Origin: Lentisphaerota bacterium
Lineage (GTDB): Bacteria; Verrucomicrobiota; Lentisphaeria; Victivallales; Victivallaceae
NCBI GenBank assembly: GCA_015061625.1
Contig: SUWG01000015.1
Coordinates: 1-57,691, forward strand
Length of the DNA: 57,691 nucleotides
Reading direction: 5' to 3'
In this document: piece after piece, positions 30,576-37,936 of the stretch
Position numbering within the stretch: the first letter of the stretch is position 1
Layout: the number at the start of each line of letters is the position of its first letter
Made by a program: the position numbers and the translations under genes
Notes under the pieces: generated by a model
What the model saw: only the letters and a program-made list of their open reading frames with translations
The model's database searches: none
What the model was told of the DNA's origin: nothing

Positions 30576-32342
30576 ATGTCAAACTCTGAAATAAAATTAA
30601 GTAATGAGCAGCAGGCTGCATTGGATTTGATGCTTGCCGGAAAAAATGTTTTTCTCACCGGAGAAGCTGGAACCGGCAAATCAACAATTTTGCGAAAATT
30701 CAGAGAACAATGCAGGAAGGAATGCGTTTTTCTTGCTCCCACCGGGATTGCGGCAATCAATGTGGCTGGTTCAACATTGCACAGCTTTTTTTTGCTTAAA
30801 CCCGGACTTTTAACGGAAGATTCTTTGGAAGATATTAATAATAAATCAAAGAAAGCCCTGATCCGCAAAGTAAAAGTCATTGTTATTGATGAAATATCTA
30901 TGGTTCGCAGTGATATTTTTAATGCAATAGATTTGCGACTGCGTTCTCTGGCAGACTTCCGTCATAAAGACAAGCCATTCGGAGGTAAGCAAATCATTTT
31001 GGTGGGTGATTTTTTTCAGTTGCCTCCGGTGGTAAAAAGTGGAATTGAAGAAGAATATCTCTTGCGCGAGTTAGGAGGAGTTTATGCTTTTCAAACCTCA
31101 TTATGGCAAAAGGCTGGCTTCAAAAGTGTTTTTCTGAAAACAGTCCATCGACAGCAGAACGATAATCTTTTTCTTTCTATACTCAATCATTTGCGGCACG
31201 GAGATTTGGAAACCAATGACATTTCTTTGTCAGATACAACCGAACAAGTAAATGTATTGGAGGCTCTGACTAGAAGTTGCGTTAATCAGCCGGATTTGGA
31301 GTATGATCCGGTAAATTTGTGTACTACAAACCGGGAAACTCAAACGCTTAATGCTTATCACAAAGGCAGGATCTCTGGAGAGAACTTTATTTTCAAAGCG
31401 ACAGTTTCGGGTAAGTTTCAAGAACGGGATTATCCGACTTCTGCCATATTAGAGCTGAAAATCGGGGCAAGAGTTATGCTATTGAATAACAAACGTACTC
31501 CCGATGGTGAATTTGAATATGTCAATGGTGATGTTGGAGTGGTTGAGCAAATCTATAATTCTTCAGAACCGACAGTTTCAATATTACTGGATAACGGCAG
31601 ACATGTTTCTGTTGGTATCGCCCAATGGGAAAACATGGAGTACGAATTGGAAACCGACCGGATGACCGGTAAAGAGGTAATCCGCCAGCGGGAAGTTGGA
31701 AAATTTATTCAGTTGCCGCTGAAACTTGCTTATGCCATAACGATTCACAAGTCTCAGGGATTGAGTTTGGAACGGGTAGCGATCAAACTTGGCAACGGCT
31801 GTTTTTCCCACGGTCAGCTTTATACCGCGATTTCACGCTGTCGCAGTATAAAAAATTTGCGGATAGACCGGAAACTTTTTGCCGAAGATGTGATTATTGA
31901 TCCGGTTGTGGTTGATTTTTACAAACAGTTGGAAACTCCGGCTATCCCCCAAAAAGAGGTGACTTTGACTATTCCCAAGGAATATGAAAAGGCAATGATA
32001 GCATATCTGGCTCAACTGCAAGGAAAAACAGAGCAAGTTCAACAAAAATCTGTCTCGTTGGAACTGCCATTATTTGCTGCCGCCACACGAATTCAACCTG
32101 ATAAAGTATATTCACATGAGGATATAGATCATTTGCTGATCGTATACGATAACCAGACTGGCCAGGAAAAGGGGGCACTTAATACAAAAAAGAGAAATGG
32201 AGTCGGGTTTAACAAAGCTGATGCACCAATTTTGTCTGAATTAGCGGAAAAGTTTTTGCACGATGGTTTTTTTACCCCGGCAGAGTTGGAAATTGTTTCA
32301 GAAAGAATTGCCAAATATCACAACCAATGGAAGCAAAACTAA
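30576..32342 (+). CDS. Pif1-like superfamily 1 DNA helicase
   Basis: A 588-residue helicase. Walker A GEAGTGKST (29-37), 'APTGIAAINVAGSTLHSFF' (motif Ia), 'VIVIDEISMV' (motif II), 'LVGDFFQLPP' (motif III) and 'AITIHKSQGLSLERV' (motif V) make the Pif1 assignment clear. The last 100 residues ('QEKGALNTKKRNGVGFNKAD') are an accessory region of unknown role. ATG 30576 is chosen because the frame before it overlaps the previous coding sequence and the usual N-terminus 'LSNEQQAALDLMLAG' begins soon after. It ends the P4 unit. Pif1 proteins unwind forked DNA, RNA-DNA hybrids and G-quadruplexes; here it may process nucleic acids released by the neighbouring nucleases. Confidence 0.92.
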   Translation: MSNSEIKLSNEQQAALDLMLAGKNVFLTGEAGTGKSTILRKFREQCRKECVFLAPTGIAAINVAGSTLHSFFLLKPGLLTEDSLEDINNKSKKALIRKVKVIVIDEISMVRSDIFNAIDLRLRSLADFRHKDKPFGGKQIILVGDFFQLPPVVKSGIEEEYLLRELGGVYAFQTSLWQKAGFKSVFLKTVHRQQNDNLFLSILNHLRHGDLETNDISLSDTTEQVNVLEALTRSCVNQPDLEYDPVNLCTTNRETQTLNAYHKGRISGENFIFKATVSGKFQERDYPTSAILELKIGARVMLLNNKRTPDGEFEYVNGDVGVVEQIYNSSEPTVSILLDNGRHVSVGIAQWENMEYELETDRMTGKEVIRQREVGKFIQLPLKLAYAITIHKSQGLSLERVAIKLGNGCFSHGQLYTAISRCRSIKNLRIDRKLFAEDVIIDPVVVDFYKQLETPAIPQKEVTLTIPKEYEKAMIAYLAQLQGKTEQVQQKSVSLELPLFAAATRIQPDKVYSHEDIDHLLIVYDNQTGQEKGALNTKKRNGVGFNKADAPILSELAEKFLHDGFFTPAELEIVSERIAKYHNQWKQN

Positions 32343-32416
32343 ATAGCTGATTTTTGTCAAAATATTAAAGACCATTTCTTAAACCTCAAACAATATTCAT
32401 TTTTTGAACACATCGG

Positions 32417-32428
32417 TTCATATTTTGA
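32417..32428 (+). promoter_or_regulatory. Putative activator site for P5
   Basis: TTCATATTTTGA, first base 58 bp upstream of the P5 -24 GG, ten bases (about one helical turn) closer than in P2, P3 and P6. Confidence 0.5.
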
Positions 32429-32473
32429 TAAAAACATCGTATTTTTTTTGATTTATTTGCCTGTGAAATAAAT

Positions 32474-32490
32474 TGGCACGGTTTTTGCTT
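32474..32490 (+). promoter_or_regulatory. Sigma-54 promoter P5
   Basis: TGGCACGGTTTTTGCTT, GG at 32475-32476 and GC at 32487-32488. The box GGTGCTTGTGAA follows at 32501, as after P3. Confidence 0.9.
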
Positions 32491-32499
32491 GTATATTGG

Positions 32500-32784
32500 C
32501 GGTGCTTGTGAAATTTTAGAAATTTTGCGGCAAAAAAGCTTGTAAAATCTGTGATTGGAGTTATGTTAAATCAGGATTGAGTAATCAATCCACATACAAT
32601 TACAGAAGCTCGCATTTTTATAGAAAAACTTGCAACCTTTTCAATAAAAGCAAATGCGGCACAAGCAGGGCAGTTCCTGTGTTTGAAAAAAACATAGCGG
32701 AGCGTGTCCGACTTTGTCGTATTGCTTTTTAGGTTTTGCAAGTACCTTCTATGAAATACGGTGATTTCGGGCATGCTCTTTTTT
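32500..32784 (+). ncRNA. Structured leader RNA, copy 2 (sigma-54 transcribed)
   Basis: Same plan as the 23325 element. It starts with GGTGCTTGTGAA (32501-32512). The outer helix runs from 32616-32625 to 32747-32756; after a 2x3 internal loop come ACTTGCAA (32628-32635) and TTGCAAGT (32736-32743). The inner helix is AAAAGCAA (32646-32653) with TTGCTTTT (32722-32729). GAGCGTGTCC (32700-32709) can pair with GGGCATGCTC (32769-32778), followed by T6. Compared with copy 1, pairs change together, for example C23499-G23613 to A32622-T32750, and A23574-T23631 to C-G. GGCAGTTC (32669-32676) and TGCTCTTTTTT are conserved sequences. Confidence 0.6.
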
Positions 32785-32827
32785 GTTGCCCGGAAAATCT
32801 GAAATTGTAAAAGACTGGAGGAATCAC

Positions 32828-33970
32828 ATGTCATTAAGTAGTCTGCACAGAGATTGGTGGGAAAGCTTTTGCCACCAGCATGAAAAAACTGAAGAAGAGG
32901 TGAAGTCCCTGTTGTTTAAGGGAGAATTAAGCAATAAAGAGTTTGAAACTTTGGTTGATTGTGCCAGACATTATATTACAGATTGGGTATATTATATTGA
33001 TTACGGAAAGTTGTTTGCCTCTTGTCCACGCTTGATTGAATGCTGCAACTGGACGAGATTGGATGAATTATCCTGGGTGGATTTATTATCTCAAAAGCCG
33101 GAACTTGCTGACAAATGCAATAAATGGAATAAATTTAAATGTATTCATTGGAGTATGTTGTTATGCGATCAGGTTCAATTTGCTGATAGATGTACAAAGT
33201 TCGACAAGTTCAATGGAAATGCTTGGAGTTGCCTGTTAAGAGAGCAACCGCAATTTGCTGACAGATGCAACAAATGGAGCAGATTTTCCACTGAGGATTG
33301 GATGTGGCTATTGCGAAAACAACCGCAATTTGCCGATAAGTGTGATAAATGGAACAAATTTTCTTCTTGGTGCTGGAGTGGTTTATTGCAAAATCAACCG
33401 CAATTTGCTGACAAATGCGATAAATGGAACAAGTTTAATGAAGAAGATTGGTGTTTCCTGTTAAGAAAACAACCGCAATTTGCCGATAGATGCGATAAAT
33501 GGAATCAGTTTCATGTCCACGAATGGAAATCATTACTTCAAACCGGACAGGGCGAATTTATAAAATACTGTAATTTGGAAACATTTACAGCATCTTCATG
33601 GTCATGGCTGCTTTGCTATCAACCTCAATTTGCAGAAGGGTGCGATAAATGGGATCAGTTTTCTTCCGAAGCTTGGGCAAGATTGCTTTCATTACAACCT
33701 CAATTTGCCGACAAATGTGATTTTCGCAAATTTACAAACTGTGATTGGAGTTTTCTGGTGTCATATCAGCCACAGTTTGCAGATAAATGCAAAAAAAGTA
33801 CGGTATTGGTCGATCTACTTATGTGGCGTCCGCAGTTGATTAAATATTGCAATACATCCATTATCACCGAAAAAGGCAAAGCCAAACTGCTGGCAAAACA
33901 CCCAGATCTGGCAAAGTATTTCCCCAAAGCAGAGAAAAAAGTCGATAACAATCAATCGGAGTTATTTTAA
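32828..33970 (+). CDS. QPQFADKCDKW repeat protein under P5
   Basis: A 380-residue protein of the repeat family. About ten units of some 25 residues are seen, mostly of the variant 'CDKWNKFxxxxWxxLLxxQPQFAD', with Lys-Trp where the 23669 protein has Asp-Trp. One unit ('GQGEFIKYCNLETFTAS') is degenerate, and the end is a basic tail. The start ATG 32828 has TGGAGGA upstream. A conserved structured leader lies between promoter P5 and this gene, as for the 23669 gene, so the RNA element and this protein type travel together. Function is unknown; a complex between the RNA and the solenoid is an attractive but untested idea. Confidence 0.8.
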   Translation: MSLSSLHRDWWESFCHQHEKTEEEVKSLLFKGELSNKEFETLVDCARHYITDWVYYIDYGKLFASCPRLIECCNWTRLDELSWVDLLSQKPELADKCNKWNKFKCIHWSMLLCDQVQFADRCTKFDKFNGNAWSCLLREQPQFADRCNKWSRFSTEDWMWLLRKQPQFADKCDKWNKFSSWCWSGLLQNQPQFADKCDKWNKFNEEDWCFLLRKQPQFADRCDKWNQFHVHEWKSLLQTGQGEFIKYCNLETFTASSWSWLLCYQPQFAEGCDKWDQFSSEAWARLLSLQPQFADKCDFRKFTNCDWSFLVSYQPQFADKCKKSTVLVDLLMWRPQLIKYCNTSIITEKGKAKLLAKHPDLAKYFPKAEKKVDNNQSELF

Positions 33971-33992
33971 TACCCAAACGAAAGGAATTTAC

Positions 33993-35171
33993 ATGAAAAG
34001 TCATATGACGAACAGTTTTGATTTGGCGTTTGATTCAATCGTATCCAACGGATTATGCTGGTATCCATGGGTTGGCAAAAATTATCAACTCCATGACGAA
34101 AAAATTTTGGTCGTAGGAGAATCTCATTATGCAAATAATAATGAAAAAGATACTACTGAACAAATGTGTAATGTCGACCATGTTGCAGATGATATAAATT
34201 TCACGAGGTACATTATTTATGAAAGCCGAATATTAAGAGATTACTCTCCGAAAACATTGGATAATATCAATCGAGCATTGGTAGGCAGCAATAATTTTGA
34301 TGGAAAATTATTGTGGAATAATATCGCTTTTTATAATTTCATTCAGCGTCCGATGAAAACAGTTGATGAACGTCCTTCCTGGGAGGATTTTCTTAACGGG
34401 TGGAGAACTTTTGCGGATGTGGTAAAAATTTTGAAACCAACTGCCTGTATCTTTATTGGCAACAGTGCGGCAAATTTCTTTAATGAAGCAATGGCAGCAT
34501 TGGGGATAGCGCATAATAAAGCTGTTGGAACAAAATTTATTAACAGAGCATGGGCAAAGAAAGCAGAAATTTTTATTGATGGAAAGAATATACCTATTCA
34601 TTCCATTCGCCATGCGGGGAGATTTTTTTCCTGGAGTGCGTGGCATCAATATCTTGAAGAAACTTTGCCAGAAGTGATTGCTTTTATCAAAAATGCAGTT
34701 AAAGTGTCAGAAAATGAACTTGAAGAATTTGATGATACCATTGTTGTTGAACGGAATACTACTAAAGGACTCCCGCTTAATCTCAATCATAAACCGATTA
34801 TTGCTGCTAATTATCAGATTGTAAATCCAACTGATTATAGCGACGCAAAGTTTTTATCTGTTGGTAGAGCTCAATATAATCCGGAAAATGTTTCGGTAAA
34901 AATATTCAGAAAGCCGGATAGCGGTAAATGGTCAAGACAAAGCGAAGAAGTGCCGATTCAACGGCTTGGCTTTATGATGGAAATGTTTCTGGCAGCAATG
35001 TTGCGTTGCCAGAATGCAGATAGCACTCCTTCTGAATTGCAGGAGGAAATTATCACACCTCAAGATATGGATTTCCTTTTGGATGAAATTCGTAAAAACA
35101 GACAACCTATTTTTGAAAGTTTAAGCCGGATAAAGGCATATATAGAAGAAATTAACCCTGAAAAATTTTAA
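33993..35171 (+). CDS. Possible uracil-DNA-glycosylase-fold protein with unknown C-terminus
   Basis: A 392-residue protein. The first 250 residues recall the UDG superfamily: 'KILVVGESHY' near residue 35, 'LLWNNIAFYNFIQRP', 'KPTACIFIGNSAANFF' and 'SIRHAGRFFSWSAWHQYL' (the His-containing late motif region). Catalytic residues cannot be assigned with certainty, and the similarity is weak. The last 140 residues are a different helical domain ('LGFMMEMFLAAMLRCQNADS') of unknown function. It follows the repeat gene by 22 bp in the P5 unit. If the fold is right it could recognise damaged or modified bases; binding rather than cleavage is possible. Confidence 0.5.
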   Translation: MKSHMTNSFDLAFDSIVSNGLCWYPWVGKNYQLHDEKILVVGESHYANNNEKDTTEQMCNVDHVADDINFTRYIIYESRILRDYSPKTLDNINRALVGSNNFDGKLLWNNIAFYNFIQRPMKTVDERPSWEDFLNGWRTFADVVKILKPTACIFIGNSAANFFNEAMAALGIAHNKAVGTKFINRAWAKKAEIFIDGKNIPIHSIRHAGRFFSWSAWHQYLEETLPEVIAFIKNAVKVSENELEEFDDTIVVERNTTKGLPLNLNHKPIIAANYQIVNPTDYSDAKFLSVGRAQYNPENVSVKIFRKPDSGKWSRQSEEVPIQRLGFMMEMFLAAMLRCQNADSTPSELQEEIITPQDMDFLLDEIRKNRQPIFESLSRIKAYIEEINPEKF

Positions 35172-35188
35172 GAAAGGAATGTGAAATC

Positions 35189-35398
35189 ATGGATAACGTT
35201 TATTGTAAGTATTGCGGTTATTCTCATCGTGATATTCGTTCTTTAACCAACGGTCGTTGTCAAAAAAATCCGAGCGGAGATTATCATGTACCGTACGATG
35301 GGGAAGAACAGGAACGGTATTTTTGCAAATATTGCGGCTATTCTCATCGGGACATCCGCAGTTTGACCAATGCCCGCTGTACAAAAAAATCCGCATAG
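35189..35398 (+). CDS. Small protein with duplicated CxYCGYSHRDIRSLT motif
   Basis: A 69-residue protein with two tandem copies of CKYCGYSHRDIRSLTN followed by a third cysteine, a zinc-finger-like layout. Copy 1 continues QKNPSGDYHVPYDG, but copy 2 ends after TKKSA. An A7 run at 35382-35388 is out of step by one base; removing one A would restore KNPHSDYHEPER and a stop at 35423. It is therefore either a recent frameshift, a sequencing error in a homopolymer, or a site of slippage. It has AGAAAGGAA upstream and follows the UDG-like gene in the P5 unit. Function unknown. Confidence 0.6.
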   Translation: MDNVYCKYCGYSHRDIRSLTNGRCQKNPSGDYHVPYDGEEQERYFCKYCGYSHRDIRSLTNARCTKKSA

Positions 35399-35502
35399 CG
35401 ATTATCACGAACCGGAACGGTAAAAATATTCAGCAAAAAAATTTATATTCGCTTGTAAATTTAAATTCAAATGCTATTTTAACCGAAGATTAAAGGATAA
35501 CA

Positions 35503-35790
35503 GCAGCACTTTTATCAGAACCATTGTTTGAGTAAAATCAAACATGAGCGGCGAGTCGCCGTTCAGGGATGTCATGCCCGGCAACGCTTGGCAAACGGTC
35601 ATTTTGACCTGCTCTTGGCGTCGCCTGCACCTTCAAAACTCCTTCTGTGTACTTCTTGCCGCGTATCACATTGAGTAATGTGATACTTAGCAAGGTCAAC
35701 ACAGGCGGATGTTTTGGAAGGCACATTCTCCTGAATATCAGGGAAAATGCCTCGCTTGACAAGCGAGTTACGAGTGATAAAAGTGCCTGC
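35503..35790 (+). ncRNA. Retron msr-msd non-coding RNA
   Basis: Flanked by the a1/a2 inverted repeat: GCACTTTTATCA (35506-35517) pairs with TGATAAAAGTGC (35775-35786), plus three more pairs beyond a bulged C. The msr part has short hairpins, TGTTTGA-gtaaaa-TCAAACA (35525-35544) and CGGCG-agt-CGCCG (35549-35561). A third, GGTCA-ttt-TGACC, lies near 35597. The msd part is a long hairpin: CCTTCAAAAC (35630-35639) with GTTTTGGAAGG (35711-35721), CTGTGT/ACACAG, CTTGC/GCAAG, and the tip GTATCACATT-gagt-AATGTGATAC (35663-35686). The reverse transcriptase starts 14 bp after the end, as in other retrons. The branching guanosine and exact msd ends were not assigned. Confidence 0.8.
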
Positions 35791-35804
35791 TTTTTTTTGA
35801 TACT

Positions 35805-36749
35805 ATGATAAGCGGGAAACTTCCAGAAAAACTGACATCTGTAAATATACTTGCACGCCAACTTGGTTTGACTGCAAAGCAACTGTATTTTATTGCTTAC
35901 AATCTGGAAAAGTTTTATACCGTTTATCAAATTCCCAAGAAAAACGGAAAATTCCGGACAATAGAGGCCCCATCTGCTTTGTTGAAAAAAATTCAGCGCA
36001 AAATACTGCAAAAACTTGTTTCACGTCATACTTCAAAAGTTGCAATGGCTTTTGAAAAAAAGCGTAACATCATACAAAATGCTAAATTACACCTGAAACA
36101 GCCGGTAATCATCGGGCTTGATGTAAAAGACTTTTTTCCGTCACTGAAATTTGAGCTGGTCTGGAAGTATTTTCGTGATCAAAATATTGCCCGTGAACCG
36201 GCACGACTTATTGCAACACTATGCACTTTTAAGGGGCATTTACCGCAGGGAGCTGTAACAAGTCCTTTTCTAGCTAATCGGTTGTTGCGGGAATTTGACG
36301 AAACAATGCTTCATCGCTGTCATCAGGCAAAAGTAAATTACAGTCGTTATGCAGATGATATTACATTATCGGGAAGCATATCCAATGATCTGAAAGAAAG
36401 ACTGATCTCTTTTGTTCGAGAGGGGTTACACCTTTACGGATTACGGCTCAATAATGACAAAATCCGGGTACAGCATCGCCACAACCGTCAGGAAGTAACC
36501 GGAATTACAGTCAATGAAAAATTGCAAGCTCCGCGAGAGTTACGCCGAACTTTGCGGCAGAAAATGTATTATCTGAATCGCTATTGGGAAAATGATTGGC
36601 AAAAAATGACGGAGAATGATTTGGATAAATTGCTTGGACAAGTGAATTTTGTCTGGAGCATCGATAAAAACAATTCTGAATTTGCCGAATATCGCAAGCA
36701 GTTACTGGAAATCAAGCATTATTTTACTTTGCAAAATAAAGAAGAATAA
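35805..36749 (+). CDS. Retron-type reverse transcriptase
   Basis: A 314-residue reverse transcriptase. Motif A is 'IGLDVKDFFPSL', motif B 'LPQGAVTSPFLANRLL' and motif C 'YSRYADDITLSG' with the catalytic YADD. The retron-specific signatures are present: NAKLH, fitting NAxxH, at about 103-107, and 'VTGITVN', the VTG motif near residue 230 used in msr recognition. No maturase or endonuclease domain follows, and the length is typical of retron enzymes. It copies the msd part of the adjacent ncRNA into RNA-linked single-stranded DNA. No ribosome-binding site is obvious before ATG 35805. No effector gene sits in the usual position next to it, so its effector must lie in the island or be lost. Confidence 0.92.
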   Translation: MISGKLPEKLTSVNILARQLGLTAKQLYFIAYNLEKFYTVYQIPKKNGKFRTIEAPSALLKKIQRKILQKLVSRHTSKVAMAFEKKRNIIQNAKLHLKQPVIIGLDVKDFFPSLKFELVWKYFRDQNIAREPARLIATLCTFKGHLPQGAVTSPFLANRLLREFDETMLHRCHQAKVNYSRYADDITLSGSISNDLKERLISFVREGLHLYGLRLNNDKIRVQHRHNRQEVTGITVNEKLQAPRELRRTLRQKMYYLNRYWENDWQKMTENDLDKLLGQVNFVWSIDKNNSEFAEYRKQLLEIKHYFTLQNKEE

Positions 36750-36756
36750 TTATACA

Positions 36757-37173
36757 TCATTTTTTGTCGCTTGAAAGTATCACCCAACTGCCGCCATTGT
36801 CAGCTCCATCACGGGAAAGCAAATTCTTTTCACGCAATTTTGCAATCTGCTTTTCAATGGCTCTGGTAGATAAGGACAAGTTTTCTGCCATCTGCTTAAT
36901 CGTAATATTAGCATCATCCATAATCATACGGAGAATTTTTTGAGATGTCTTCTCCGAACTTTTTCCCTGTTCCGGCGAATAGTCGTCATCCAGAGGAATG
37001 ATTTGGTATTTATCCTGATATTTCGGAGTCAGGCTCCACTCTTCAAAAACTTCATACGGCACCCCGCAATTTTTCAGCGCGATACAGATCGTCCGCCAAT
37101 CGGATGTATCGTCTGCCCGGTGTCTGCCGATCAACGGCAGAAGTCTGATTGCATTTTGGTAATCATCATTCAT
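36757..37173 (-). CDS. PriCT-2-like fragment fused to a winged-helix end
   Basis: A 138-residue protein. Residues 1-50 resemble the PriCT-2 primase C-terminal domain found on mobile elements ('AIRLLPLIGRHR', then 'WRTICIALKNCGVPYEVFEEWS'). The C-terminal 70 residues are a winged helix-turn-helix ('ITIKQMAENLSLSTRAIEKQIAKL'). The two parts look joined by an internal deletion: a real primase would have several hundred residues before them. The start is ATG 37173, with AAGGAGGTGA upstream; the frame to 37182 begins at a GTG. It converges on the reverse transcriptase with a 7-bp gap. Likely a remnant of a plasmid or phage that could still act as a small DNA-binding protein. Confidence 0.55.
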   Translation of the reverse strand: MNDDYQNAIRLLPLIGRHRADDTSDWRTICIALKNCGVPYEVFEEWSLTPKYQDKYQIIPLDDDYSPEQGKSSEKTSQKILRMIMDDANITIKQMAENLSLSTRAIEKQIAKLREKNLLSRDGADNGGSWVILSSDKK

Positions 37174-37336
37174 AAAAATCACCTCCTTCCATAAATAGTA
37201 CCGTTTGTCAACACAAAAACGGAATTTTCCCGATATGTGCCTTTTTTGACCGACAAAATCGACAAAATACCCGGATAAACATTGAAAACAGCACTTTAAG
37301 GAGGTATATTATCCTGCAAATAAAGGAGTTTTGACT

Positions 37337-37936
37337 ATGATGAAATATTTTTTGTGCCTTTGGGCGTGTCTTACCGTGGCGGCAATTCATGCCGGGGATT
37401 TCGATGACCCCGGTTGGATTTCCGGATGGAGTTTTTCCCCGCTTCAAATCGATACCGGATTCATTCAGAGCCGCAAACTGGTCGATGAAACCACCGATAC
37501 TTTCCTATCTCTGGGCGTTTTCACGCTCCAACAGAAATCCGCCGTTTTATCCGTGGGAATGCTGGCCAATCTGCTGCAGAACAACTACGGTCTCCAAATC
37601 GCCGCCCTTTTCCTCGGCACCGCCACTGATAACAACTACGGAATATCTTTCGGAGTGGATAACTACTGCAAACGGTGTTACGGTATTCAACTGGGCATCC
37701 TGAATCACAGTTGGGGCGGAAAGGAGATCAAAAAGGAAACCGAATTTTTCCAATTCTGCGGGGCAAATATCGCCGATACGGTATATCTCGGCGTGGTGAA
37801 TGTGGCAGATAAGTTCCAGATCGGATTATTCAATATCGGTCAGAATGGGGCAACTTTGCAAATCGGATTGCTCAACTACAACCCGAAATCTTACATCCCG
37901 TGGATGCCGCTGATCAATTTTGACATGGGTAAGTAA
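37337..37936 (+). CDS. Exported surface-repeat protein, paralogue of the 4463 gene
   Basis: A 199-residue protein with a signal peptide ending in 'AIHAGD'. It carries repeats of the same type as the 4463-5248 protein: 'NYGLQIAALFLG', 'NYGISFGVDN', 'CYGIQLGILNH', 'KFQIGLFNI' and 'TLQIGLLNY', with the shared ending pattern 'PWMPLINFD'. It should be exported and probably beta-rich at the cell surface. ATG 37337 has AAGGAG eight bases upstream; the TTG at 37331 is rejected. The base composition is that of the core genome, so the accessory island ends before it. Its last 23 bp overlap the convergent ThuA-like gene. Confidence 0.75.
   Translation: MMKYFLCLWACLTVAAIHAGDFDDPGWISGWSFSPLQIDTGFIQSRKLVDETTDTFLSLGVFTLQQKSAVLSVGMLANLLQNNYGLQIAALFLGTATDNNYGISFGVDNYCKRCYGIQLGILNHSWGGKEIKKETEFFQFCGANIADTVYLGVVNVADKFQIGLFNIGQNGATLQIGLLNYNPKSYIPWMPLINFDMGK

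Noticed and set aside
15234..37200. Island inserted at the tRNA-Ala by a site-specific integrase
   Set aside because: No integrase gene and no second copy of the tRNA 3' end at the right border were found.
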